The notes below the pieces were generated by a model. The model was not told the DNA's origin. It saw only the letters and a program-made list of their open reading frames with translations, and did not search any database. From positions 186,001 to 250,000 of the forward strand of contig JAANYP010002864.1 in assembly GCA_020465985.1 (NCBI GenBank): a stretch of 64,000 bases of DNA, written 5' to 3'. The position numbers and the translations under genes were made by a program. The DNA is from Centrapalus pauciflorus (Eukaryota; Streptophyta; Magnoliopsida; Asterales; Asteraceae). This document shows, one piece after another, positions 45,787 through 55,715 of this stretch (the stretch's first letter is position 1; each line of letters begins with the position of its first letter).

Positions 45787-48236
45787 ATGTCAAGTTTGCA
45801 AAAATTCATTGAAATGCATCATGAGGTCGGCAAGGCAAATTCTCCGCCAAAGTTAATGAAGTTGGAAGATTATTATTGGTGGAAGGATAGGTTTTCCGAT
45901 TTTGCTCGTTTCAATGATATGCGAATGTGGATTTGTATCGATGAGGGATATATTCCACCTATGCAAGATTTTGAAGGTCGTCAAAGAGTCTTAACATATC
46001 AAAATATGAAGGATGATGATAAGAAACTGTATGAGGCCGAGAACCGAGCTTTCTCGATTATCCGTATGGCGTTACCTCAAGAAATTTTACACACCTTGAG
46101 AAATCATAGGACTGCTAAAGAGCTATGGGATGCTCTAGAGAAAAGGTCTGAGGGAAATCCAAGGGTACGCAAGGGAAGCACCGAAATGCTGAAACAACAG
46201 TTCGCTATTTTCAAAGCATTGACAACCAAAAAGCTGGATGAGACAATAACAAGATTCTATCATTTTATTCTGGAGAACAAGAAGGCATACCAAGAGAAGC
46301 AGAAGAATCTTATGATAGGGCCTTTCTGGGTTTTTCAAATCCGGTTGATCAGCCATAGGCATCTACTTCAGGATCATCGTCTCAGGGATACACAAAAATG
46401 CCAATGAGTGCTAAAACTGCAGAGGAGCAACTGAAGCTTCTAGAAACGTTTGTAGCAGCTTACGGGAATTGTATTCAAGGGAAAATAATTAATCCAGCTC
46501 TATGGGAAGAAGATTATGATCAAGTGGATCCGGATGACTTGGAGCAAATGGACCTACAATGGCAATTGGCTATGGTCACACAGAGATTGAAGAGGTTCAT
46601 GAAAAGAACGGGAAGAAATCTAAGTGTGAACAATGTAGGATTCGATAAGTCAAAAGTTAGGTGCTATAACTTTCAGGGCTTGGGACACTTTGCGAGAGAG
46701 TGTCAAAGACCTAAGATGGATAATCATCAGAACTCGGGACGCCACTATTCAGCCAGTTCAGGGAATCAGAGATCAGGGAATCAGGGTTCAGTAGCTGGTT
46801 TACTTTTTAATGTGGGGTCTAACAAACAGTTAGATGACACATATGATTGGAATACACATTCAGAGGAGAATAATAGGGCTTTCATGGCCGAAGTTATAGA
46901 AACGGATATGGGAGCAGAAGAGGAAAAGAATGTGGATTCACAGCAGTCTGATTCAGATCCTTTGGTGTTGGAAATTACTGAGGAGCTGACTACTTTGGAG
47001 TTTGCAGCTCAGATGGCCAACATCAAATCTGATCGGAACAAGGTAATTCTAAACTTTTCTACTTTTCATGATTTATGTGCTTTATGTACTACTTTGAATG
47101 ATTAATTGAATTTAGTGCTACAAACACATTCATCTATGACTACTCAAATTCAATCCTTAAAATCAGATAATGCTAATTTATTAGACATTAAGGAAGATCT
47201 TCAGGCCAAATTGAGAAATGATGCTCAAGATTTAATAGTTCTGAATGACAAATTAATTGAACAAAGTGTCAGGAATGAACTAATTTATGAGCATGTAGAG
47301 TCACTGACCAAAGCGATCTCTCTTAAAGATATAGAATTAGCTGAGTCTAGGGCTAAGACCGTGGAGGCAAATAACAACCATGTACCTACTCCTCAGGATG
47401 AAACCATTGATATGGTTAAATTAGAGGTAGTCAAGGTAACTGAGTCTTCTAAAGTATCTTCAACTACTCCTCAGGTTAGACAAACGGTACAGTGTGTTCA
47501 GTCTAGTTGTAAGCCAAAACTAGAAGAAGAAAAGACTGTAAGTAATAATAACAAAGGGGAGTTAAACCAAGCTGTTGATACAAACAATCAGGGCATTAGT
47601 AAGACACCTAGGTCAAAGAGTGTCTATAAGAAATCTATTGACAAGATGTCTTGCTTTAAGTGTCATGAGAAAGGACATGTTGCTTCAGGTTGTTCCTACA
47701 AAAAGTCAGAGTCTTCACTAAACATAGGGAAACAAGAGCAGCAAACCTTAAAAACAATTCCTAGTGATACAAGCTGGAGTAGTTCTCAAATTTCTGAGAA
47801 GAACTCAAGTGTAATGTCACGTCTAGGTAGTCGACAACCACCTATGTCTATTAGACAAAATGAAGGACTTATGAATAATTCACCGAATAGATTCCCTAGT
47901 TAATCAATGTCTGGCCCCCAAACCATCATTAGGAATAATACACCTAAGAGGAGTCACACTCTAGTTAGGTCTAATTCTCCTAATAGACATAAGACACCAG
48001 GTAGAGCCCAGAACTATCAAACTGAGATGTACTATAACATAAATTATTCAATGGCTGAACTGCAAAGACCAACCCAAAGGTCGAGAATGGATGTTAATCA
48101 CTCAACTCCACAACAGGTTCTCAATCAAAAAGCCAAGTCACCTAAAAGGAGAGATAGGTATTTGAAAGAGTTCAAGTTTGTGGATGAGGATGGTATTACC
48201 AAGTCAGTCATGGCTTGTGTTCCCCGTGATAAATAA
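45787..48236 (+). pseudogene. Copia Z Gag, long form with two zinc knuckles, broken
   Basis: The ATG at 45787 opens MSSLQKFIEMHHEVG with the Gag domain (LEDYYWWKDRFSDFARF; TAKELWDALEKRSEG). A small deletion near 46290 shifts the frame, which resumes at 46398 and is open to 48236 apart from TAA at 47103-47105 and 47901-47903. The first zinc knuckle is damaged (CYNF instead of CxxC, then GHFAREC); the second is intact (CFKCHEKGHVASGC). A coiled-coil-like stretch lies at about 47130-47370. About 800 residues in all, the long SIRE-like Gag form. Confidence 0.85.
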
Positions 48237-48259
48237 CTTTTCTTGTTTAGTTTGCAGGA

Positions 48260-48520
48260 GTTAACTACCGGTCCTAATAACAAATGGTTTATGGATATCG
48301 GTTACTCTCGACACAGGACAGGGGTACAAAGGACAAAACAGCAGGCATGCTGATTGGGTCCTTAGACCAAGTGGAGAAGTCTTACGAGAAAAGGGTAAAG
48401 TGTGGTAATTGATATAACAATGTTGGTAATAACAATTATGCAGATTTATTCACTAAATCTTTTGATAAGTCACACTTTGAGTTGTTAGTTCAACTAAATG
48501 GTATGCGTAATCCAGAGTAA
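48260..48520 (+). pseudogene. Copia Z pol remnant: protease start joined to RNase H end
   Basis: NNKWFMDIGYSRHRTG (48278-48322) is the protease active-site region with DSG changed to DIG. Only ~100 bp later comes YADLFTKSFDKSHFELL and NGMRNPE with a stop at 48518-48520, the typical end of copia RNase H. Integrase, RT and nearly all of RNase H (normally about 3 kb) are missing between them. Confidence 0.85.
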
Positions 48521-48532
48521 CATGACCGTAGT

Positions 48533-48646
48533 AGATTTTCTTTCCTTTTATAGTAAGTTAGTGGTTTAATAGATTTTCTTTCCTTTTATAGTAAGTTAGT
48601 AGCTTAGGAGATTTTCTTTGCTTTTATAGTAAGTTAGTAGGTAGTT
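48533..48646 (+). repeat. Three 38-bp tandem repeats after pol
   Basis: AGATTTTCTTT(C/G)CTTTTATAG followed by TAAGTTAGT recurs at 48533, 48571 and 48609. The gypsy LTR begins three bases after the third unit. Confidence 0.9.
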
Positions 48647-48648
48647 TA

Positions 48649-49705
48649 TGTAACATCCCATTTTCGAGATAATTGCGTGGAATTATTTTAGTGGACAATT
48701 AAATAATTATTATCGTGTTGGACCAATGAGATCCCGAGTAGTGGATTGTACGTGTCGGGTTTGCGAGCTACGTGTCTCCGGGTTATAATATTAGTGGATT
48801 AATTATATATTTGGCTTCGTGGAGTTAAATGGGTTAAAAGGGTATTAATTGTGAAAAATGGGGTATCGGGTTCGGGTTAATGGGTTCGGGACCGGCCGAA
48901 ATAGAAATACACATATACGTGTTCTTCTTCTCTTCTCCCTTATCCTTTTGAAATCCCTAATAAGTGTGTGAAGTGTGTGTAATAGTGTATGTGTGCGTGT
49001 GATTTTGGAGAACATCAAAGGACATTTGGAAACTGATAGGCTGGAACTCATCTTCTTCACTTGTTTATGTTCTTGAAGCTCCAAGGTAAGATTATGGGTT
49101 TTAATTGCTAGAACAATTCGTGATACATGGGTGTAATATTGGGGATTTGGTTTCTGGAATTATATGGGTTAAATATGTATGAGTTTTGTGTATTTGGGGG
49201 CTAAAAATCGAGTCTTGGAGGTGAAAACCCTCCTGGTCAGCCATGGAAATCGAAGAGCAGGGATGGGTGCAGGCGTGGGGTCGCGGCACGACGCGCAGGG
49301 GACGAGGGGCGCGGCGCGGTGTGCAAGGGGGTGCAGCGCGGTCAAGCTGCTGGGTCGGGTTCTGCGTAGGGTTTGGGTTGGGTTCCGTAGGGGCTTGAGG
49401 CTGGGTATCGAAGCGGGTCTCGTCGGGATTTTCGGGTCAGGTTTCGGTTGGGTTTTCGGGGTCTGATTGGGATTGTGTGTCGAGTTCAGTTCGATTAAAG
49501 GGTCGTGTTTGGGTTTGTTTTATATGTTAATTGGAGTTCGGGGGTTCCGTTAAGATTGTTTGAGTCCGTGTTGGCTATGGGTTTATTGTGAGTCGGTTAT
49601 ATGCATATGATTGGGATTGAGATTAATTGTTTGAGATCCGTATTGAGATGTGCCACCTGTGTATTGTATTGACGTGACATTTTCGGGATCGGGAGGGGTG
49701 TTACA
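48649..49705 (+). repeat. 5' LTR of the nested Tekay-like fragment
   Basis: 1,057 bp with TG..CA ends. Its last ~45 bp (TTCGGGATCGGGAGGGGTG..) match the inverted start of the LTR at 60317, so the two are related subfamilies. A GC-rich region (GGGCGCGGCGCG) lies at 49300-49440. Confidence 0.88.
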
Positions 49706-49708
49706 GCA

Positions 49709-49720
49709 TGGTATCAGAGC
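49709..49720 (+). promoter_or_regulatory. Primer-binding site, nested Tekay-like fragment
   Basis: TGGTATCAGAGC, three bases inside the LTR end; tRNA-iMet type. Confidence 0.93.
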
Positions 49721-49889
49721 TTGTGGTTTGAAGTCTGAGTATCATTAGTGGATGCTTAACTTAAACCTTGTTTCAATCCGTGAGGGATCCATTGCGATTG
49801 ATATTAGTGGAGTTAACTAACCTGGCTGAGCGTATAATGCTGGGTGATCTATCTATGGTTATCAATTGTTTCGGTTTGTGCAGATTATT

Positions 49890-51208
49890 ATGGCAGATCA
49901 GGGCGAGGAATCTGGCGCGGGTAAGCCGGCAGGGGATGAGTTCGTTCGCAAGTTAGAGCTTTTGGGGGTATTAATCGAGTTTTACCGACAGCAGAAAGAG
50001 CAGGAGAGGGAACAGGGTTAGAATGTGGGGCCAGTTGTTCGGTCTACTGAGACAGAGTCTGGGGCTGGTGCTTCGTTGTCTACTTCGCGGAGGGGTGGGT
50101 CCTTTAAGGACTTTATGACTGGAGATCCACCCTAGTTCAGAGGTGAGGGTGAGCCAGGGATGGCCATGGCATGGGAACGTGAGGTGGAGGCCGCTTTTCG
50201 AGTTGCGCACATGGATCCGAGAGATATGGTCGGTTATGCGACCTATCTGTTGAGGGGAGGGGCGTCACAGTGGTGGCAGTCTATAGAGTCAGCGATGCTG
50301 TCTTCTGCAGCTTGTGCGATGACGTGGGATCAGTTTAGAGCCGTGTTTGAGCTGCAGTACATTCCTAGAGACGAGAGGCGGGAGATGGAGTGGCGATTCC
50401 TTCATCTACAGCAGGAAGAGATGACGGTGCAGCGGTATATGGACCGGTTTAATGAGTACTCCCAGTTTGCGACTCAGCACATTGCCACCGAGCAGCGGAA
50501 AGTTGATGCATTCATTGATGGACTGCGAGCCGATATTAGAGAGTTCGTCGGGATGCACGAGACTTCTACTTTTGCCAGAGCATTAGAGATGGCCCGCATA
50601 AGGGAGCAGAAGATAGCCAAGCAGAGGGAGGAGCCATCTTCTCATAGTCGACGTGCGAGGACTCCTGAGCGGTCCTCTAGAGATCGGAGAGACAGACGAG
50701 ACAGAGTTCGAGAGACAGACGAGACAGAGATAGAGACATAGACAGGGATAGGGAGCGGAGGTCAAGTGGACCGGGGCGGAGCCAGCGATCAGATAGTCAG
50801 AGTCAGAGGCAGAGTTCAAGATATATAGGGCAGAGCCAGAGCAGTGTGGGGCAGAGGCCTCGAGATGGAGGCAATAGGGGAGACAATTCGGCTGGAGATC
50901 GGGAGTGCCCGATATGTCACCGTCGCCATAGTGGGCCGTGCGTGCCTAGGTGTTATCGATGCGGTCAGCGTGGGCATGCTGCCGCCACGTGTATAGTTCC
51001 AGAGCCATTGTGCTTCCGTTGTGGGAGACCGGGGCACAGAATACGAGACTGTCCAGAGCCGGGACCAGCGGTGCAGGGTGTGAGTTCTAATGGGGCCAAA
51101 GCAGAGCCGTCGTCATCCAGTCGTCATGATACTAGGGCAAGGGGTCGGGTCTTTCAGGCGACTGCGGAGGAAGCTCGAGATGCTGCTGATATGGTTTCGG
51201 GTACGTAA
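49890..51208 (+). pseudogene. Tekay-like Gag, broken (second copy)
   Basis: The ATG at 49890 opens MADQGEESGAGKPAG, closely related to the gag at 8434. There is an in-frame TAG at codon 44 (50019-50021), another TAG at 50133-50135, then the Gag domain (MAWEREVEAAFRVAH; RDMVGYATYLLRGGASQWW) to a stop at 50741. After a frame change come CCHC knuckles (CYRCGQRGHAAATC; CFRCGRPGHRIRDC) and a TAA at 51206-51208 where a Tyr is expected. Confidence 0.85.
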
Positions 51209-51519
51209 TTCTGAACTCGCTTTGTAGGTGTGTTCACTTGTGGGGCGGGCTATTGGGCTATATCTCGATAAGTGTATGTGTTCTATGCGTGCAATTGTCT
51301 TGTTATGTTTGTGATTGTGGGATTCAGTGATAGAGGGGCGGGATGGTATGTGTGGGCTGAATAGGGTCGTCATGTTTGGGGTGTATATGTGGAGTCAATG
51401 TGCTAAATTCGGGTTTATTGTGATAAGGGCTTTCGATTTCAGAATTGTGCTATGTTAGTGGATTAATCATGTTGAGTTGCGTGAGTTATAAAGAAAATTT
51501 TTTTTTGAAAAACAAGAGG

Positions 51520-51716
51520 GAGTCAAAACAAGTCGCTTTGTTGTACGTAAGTACAAACCTGTCACCTCTGTTTTGACTCAAGTTAGCAAGATAAGTCGCT
51601 TTGTTGTACGTATGTACAGACCTGTCACCGCTGTCTTGTTAACTTAAAAGGTACTCTAAGACAAACTAAGTCACTCTGTTGTATGTAAATACAGAACTGT
51701 GTCCGACGTTTGTCTT
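51520..51716 (+). other. Array of three hairpins with conserved loop and differing stems
   Basis: Unit 1: arms 51520-51530 and 51569-51579, 11 perfect pairs. Unit 2: 51580-51593 and 51632-51645, 14 pairs including two G-U pairs if transcribed on this strand. Unit 3: 51658-51666 and 51708-51716, 9 perfect pairs. The enclosed 38-41 nt are similar (AGTCGCTTTGTTGTACGTA, then GTACA, ACCTGTCACC), and each holds an inner 5-6 bp stem with a four-base loop (GUAA, GUAU, GUAA). The stems are unrelated in sequence between units, so pairing is kept while sequence is not. Whether it belongs to the gypsy fragment or to copia Z is unclear. No known RNA family recognised. Confidence 0.8.
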
Positions 51717-52061
51717 TTAAATAAAATTTGCAATACCGAAAAGTTATAATCTTTGTGTGTCTGCCTTGATCATAGAAGTATATCTTAGTATGGGACACGT
51801 AAGGTAGTTTCTTGATAAATAAAAGGGCCAAGGGAATTTCCAAAGTGTTAAATGTTTAAATGGAAAAACATACCGACAATCGACTTGGAATGTATATCAC
51901 GACAAAGAACCAAAGGAATAAAAAATTCCTAAGTGTGAAAGTGTAATACCGAAAGTGCGTTTGACATCGCTCTCTGATTGAACCTACTTTGACTTTCTCG
52001 CAAAAATATTCTGTTAGTATAGGTCGTAATTTTCAAAGTACTTTTAAGTAGTTTTAACTAT

Positions 52062-52094
<33 letters not shown>

Positions 52095-52490
52095 TTTTAG
52101 TTTATTTTATTCTATTTTATTTTAAGTTTGATAAAGATCAAAGTTACTAGGATGCATTCTAGTTGGAAAAACAAAATTTGCGTGATTGAAAAAGTTGAAA
52201 AATTGTTGTTGCTAAAAGTGAAGGGATCCGGGATAAGTTGAAAAAGTTGAAAATTGTTCAAGTTTTTCAAAACTTACGATTTTGTGACTATTTATCGAAG
52301 ATATCGACTGTTTCTCTCAAACTTAATTCTAGTGTTTGGTTTACCTTCGAAACCATCAAAGAATGTAAGTAAGGAGAGTTCCGTTGCATTTTTGTCGTTG
52401 GATAATGGATCTGGATGTCCGGCTAACATTTTATGACTTGTTTCATGTGTTGATTAAGCCTATACAGTGTTAGAATTGGCATTTTAATAG
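51717..52490. other. Non-coding element interior, low complexity in part
   Basis: AT-rich with a TTTTATTTT-type low-complexity stretch at 52055-52125 and repeated AAAAGTTGAAAAATTG words near 52185-52250. The ORF at 52254-52436 has no recognisable domain. Confidence 0.5.
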
Positions 52491-53060
52491 AAGTACAGAT
52501 TCTTCAGCTGACAACGGCGATTCGTGAATTTCAACATCTTAATGCCCAGTTGGATCAGACAAAGACTGATCAGCAGCAGCAGATTGCAAATCTTGAGGCT
52601 ATACTGGAGGAATAGTTAAAAGATCGTCCATCTCAGGGGGAGAAATTGTAGAGAAGTCAAAGAAGATGGCCTGAACAGTGAGCTGGCATGTCAAAGAAGA
52701 TGTCCCGAACAGTGAGCTGGCAGATGTTTCAAGACAACAATTTGCTCAGCTTGCTGATCCTCAGGGGGAGTCGGTGTTCATAGCCACTGACAAGGGAAAA
52801 GACAAGGATTCAGATTCGACTAAAGTAACTAGATATAAGGTCTGATCGGAGCATTCTCAGGGTTGGATGAAGATGAAATGAGGTTCGTCTTAGAAGATGA
52901 CTTAGAACAGGAGGATCTTGAGGATTGAGCGTTTATTCCTAGAGATATACCTGATTGGAAGTCACTCGATGAAGGTGTTATGAATGACGATCAGAATGTG
53001 ATAGATCTAGAGATGCATAAATCTGCACTAAATGATGAATCAGATTCTGAAGTGTGAAGT
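52490..53060 (+). pseudogene. Copia Z additional-ORF remnant (coiled-coil/acidic)
   Basis: Coding-like fragments in changing frames: a heptad-like, Gln-rich piece (TAIREFQHLNAQLDQTK; QQQQIANLEAILEE) at 52500-52615, and an acidic piece (PDWKSLDEGVMNDDQ; ALNDESDSEV) at 52945-53057. A 33-bp tandem duplication (GTCAAAGAAGATG.. GAACAGTGAGCTGGCA) lies at 52656-52721. Composition matches the extra ORF of copia Y (55716-57965), though sequence similarity is weak. Function unknown. Confidence 0.5.
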
Positions 53061-53330
53061 GATTGATTTAGCTTGGAAGGACCTATTAAATCTAGGAAGA
53101 TGATTCTTATGCTGAGGAGTTTGCAAAAACTATTAAATCTGGAAGATTTGACAACTTAATCTAAGAGTTGGTAGAAGAGCTGTGGTTCAAATAAGAATAA
53201 ATCCTCTGACTGGTAGGACATGGACTAAGTTAGTCAACAAACCGGTGAGGACAACAAAACTGGAGAGGCAGTCATGGATAACAAAGAAGAAAAGGTGATT
53301 TCGGTATTCATAGAGTGATGAATATCTACT

Positions 53331-53469
53331 AGAAGCTATCGTCAAGGGGGATTCTGTTGATACACCCGGTGTGACAATAGCTGTCTAGTTTCGGTATTCA
53401 TAGTCTCTGAATTTGATAGTCTATTACGATCAATGAACAACAACTAGAAGCTATCGTCAAGGGGGAGTC
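53331..53469 (+). promoter_or_regulatory. Two polypurine tracts with partial LTR duplication
   Basis: AGAAGCTATCGTCAAGGGGG occurs at about 53334 and again at about 53447. Each is followed by an LTR-like start: TGTTGATACACCCGGTGTGAC at 53354, which runs only ~40 bp before diverging, and the true LTR TGTTGGTACATCC at 53470. Multiple polypurine tracts are known from SIRE-type copias. Confidence 0.85.
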
Positions 53470-54135
53470 TGTTGGTACATCCGGTGTGACGACAGCAATC
53501 TAGTTTTGTTATTGATATCATGATTGTGTATGATGTTTACATTTGCATGGTAAGTTCTAGACTATCATATTAAGTTCTAGAATAAGTTCTAGAAATAAGT
53601 TCTATAATAAGTTCTAGAGTAAGTTCAAGATAAGTTCAAGAACAAGTTCAAAGATAAGTTCAAGAAGAAGTTCAAAGATAAGTTCAAGAACAAGTTCAAA
53701 GATAAGTTCAAGAACAAGTTCAAAGACAGGTTCAAGAATAAGTTCAAAGGGTAGAGTTTGAACTTAGTCAGAATAAGTTCGTGAGGAGCGTCTTCACGAA
53801 CTTGTCGTCTATATATTGAACTTTTCATTGTGAAATCACAGATCTTTGGCGGCTCAGAGGTTCTGACGAACTTGAGAGCAAACAGAGCATCCGGATGAAC
53901 GGAACTTTTGCAAAACTTTGGAGAGAATTCGAGGAAAAGGCGATTACGAACATACAGGCGATTTTGTGTGTGTTCTTGGAGAGAATCACGTGTCGGGGCG
54001 TTCTAGTGTGCGTCTATCATCGTGTGTGTCTCCGTGTTCCGTGTGTGTGGTCTATCTGTCAAACCGCTAACGAGGATTCCGCACTCGTTGGACGGTGTCG
54101 CGTCAAGATAGGATCCGTAGGTAGGCGACCTTACA
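53470..54135 (+). repeat. Copia Z 3' LTR (666 bp)
   Basis: Same ends as the 5' LTR and highly similar outside the AAGTTCAAG array, which is ~48 bp shorter here (53630-53748). Followed by the target duplication CGCAT. Confidence 0.95.
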
Positions 54136-54140
54136 CGCAT

Positions 54141-54345
54141 TTCAATATTAATTTCAATTTAACCCATTTAACTCCGTGATCTCATAATTATTAGTATTCC
54201 ACTAAAATAATAATTCGATGCCACGTATATCCCTATCCCACCACGTATAATCCACTAATCGGGATTTCATTCGACCAACGCAATAATAATAAATTAAACA
54301 TCTAATAGAATAAATCCACGTACCTGGCTAAATTTTGGGATGTTA
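54141..54345 (-). repeat. Tekay-like LTR, right part of the interrupted copy
   Basis: Continues the LTR broken at 44495 (TTCAATTTAACCC, CCACGTATAATCCACTA, CCAACGCAATAATA) and ends GGGATGTTACA at about 54345. It is not followed by a polypurine-tract complement, so it is an outer LTR edge, either of a solo LTR or of a 5' LTR whose body has been lost. Confidence 0.85.
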
Positions 54346-54707
54346 CACAATATAATCGTATTAAAAATAATAAATGAAACGTAAGATAAATAAAAACTTA
54401 TCCGTAACATATTAGTATAATAAAATATTAAAATTTTTTGTTTGGTTAATACTTTTTAAGTAGGTTATAACTTTCAAGTAAAATATATAAACATAACATT
54501 TTATATGTTATGACATAAATATTTTGTTATATTAATATGTTTTGGTTTAATTATAATTTACAAAAAAACTATATAAAACTAATATTTTTATTTGTTTTGA
54601 CTTAAATTTTAACGTAACAAAATATTTAAATCAAAACTAATACAATATTTAATATAAATCATAATAATAATGTAACAAAAATCTAAATCCAAATGAATTC
54701 AATCCTA

Positions 54708-54785
<78 letters not shown>

Positions 54786-55234
54786 CACACATACATAACG
54801 GTATAGTTAATGTAATGAAATAAACAGATGGAAACATACAAAATACAAAAAACATATAAATATTATAATAATGAAATCTAATATAAATAAAATTTAATAA
54901 ACAAATTAAATACGTAATAGAGACGTAAAATAAATTAATTAAATATGTTAAAATATAACTTTAATAAAAAATAAGTACATCTTAAATAATAATAATAATA
55001 ATAATTACAATAATAATAATAATAATAAAATTAAATCATCATTTATTAAATTAAGATTTAAAAACAAAAACAAAAATAAAAGTCATGAAAAGAAAGGGAC
55101 CAAAGTTGTTAATAAAGAAATGGGTATAATGTCATTTAGAAAAATAAATGAGATAGAGGGACCAATTATGCAAGTAAACAATAAAAATAAAGACCGTTTA
55201 AACAAAACAGAAACCATAGGGACTGAATCCAAAG
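54346..55234. other. AT-rich DNA with TA and TAA microsatellites and a MITE-like remnant
   Basis: (TA)n at 54713-54773 followed by (CA)n, and (TAA)n at about 54987-55028. Positions 55085-55225 carry AAAGGGACCAA, AGGGACCAATTATGCAAG and CATAGGGAC words like the right arms of the MITEs at 23057 and 23764, so this is probably the right half of such an element cut by the copia LTR at 55235. Confidence 0.6.
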
Positions 55235-55566
55235 TGTTAATTCGTCCCAATGATAATATCAACACTCACAATCAACAAACACAATAATAATCACACAAAT
55301 GAGAATTAAAACTCTATCACTGCTCTGATTATCGAGAGAGAAAAAGGTGAATGAAAAAGGCGGCCGTAATATTAAATTTTGAATAGGACAAACTTGTGGG
55401 AAACCCTCTTTAATATTAATTCAAGTTTGAGGAGTTTACACTCTATACCCTCAACTTCTAATTACAATAAATAACTTACAACGAAAATAAATAACATTAC
55501 ATGGAAATAAATTAAACTAACTATTACAAAATAAAACACCACATGATCGAAATTTATAATGCAACA
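55235..55566 (-). repeat. Copia Y 3' LTR (332 bp)
   Basis: Plus-strand ends TGTTAATTCG and TGCAACA. The inner neighbour is ATCTCCCCCTTTTCG, a polypurine tract on the minus strand. Confidence 0.9.
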
Positions 55567-55581
55567 ATCTCCCCCTTTTCG
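55567..55581 (-). promoter_or_regulatory. Polypurine tract, copia Y
   Basis: The minus strand reads CGAAAAGGGGGAGAT directly against the LTR. Confidence 0.9.
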
Positions 55582-55715
55582 ATCATTGAGGAGGGTAACA
55601 GGCATGCTCTGCAGTTTCTCGTAGGCCAATGATGACATCAAATCTTCTAATCACTTGCCGAGTGTGCAGCCTGTCATTGATAAGTTCAACTGCGATGAGA
55701 AGATCCTGAATATCT

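Larger units (their letters stand above)
48649..51490 (+). mobile_element. Tekay-like gypsy fragment nested in copia Z (5' LTR and gag only)
   Basis: 5' LTR 48649-49705 (TGTAACATCCC..GGGTGTTACA), primer site 49709-49720, and gag from 49890. Pol is absent: similarity to the first element stops soon after the TGTYILNGL-equivalent region at ~51225, just before the protease active site. No 3' LTR was found, so the right boundary (about 51490) is a guess based on base composition. Confidence 0.75.
44496..54135 (+). mobile_element. Copia element Z, nested in a Tekay-like LTR and itself interrupted
   Basis: LTRs at 44496-45209 and 53470-54135, flanked by the 5-bp target duplication CGCAT (44491-44495 and 54136-54140). 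Inside are a primer site, motif-rich leader, long broken gag, a trace of protease joined to the end of RNase H, a gypsy fragment (48649 onward), a hairpin array, remnants of an additional ORF, and a polypurine tract. The element cannot move on its own: almost all of pol is missing. Confidence 0.92.

Noticed and set aside
51520..51716. Hammerhead-type ribozyme
   Set aside because: No CUGAUGA or GAAA core was found in or around the hairpins.
53625..53828. Minus ORF of 67 codons
   Set aside because: Same LTR tandem array as at 44663; not a gene.
43124..55566. One copia element with LTRs at 43124 and 55235
   Set aside because: The primer site adjoins the left LTR and the polypurine tract adjoins the right LTR, both facing outward, so these are the ends of two different minus-strand elements.
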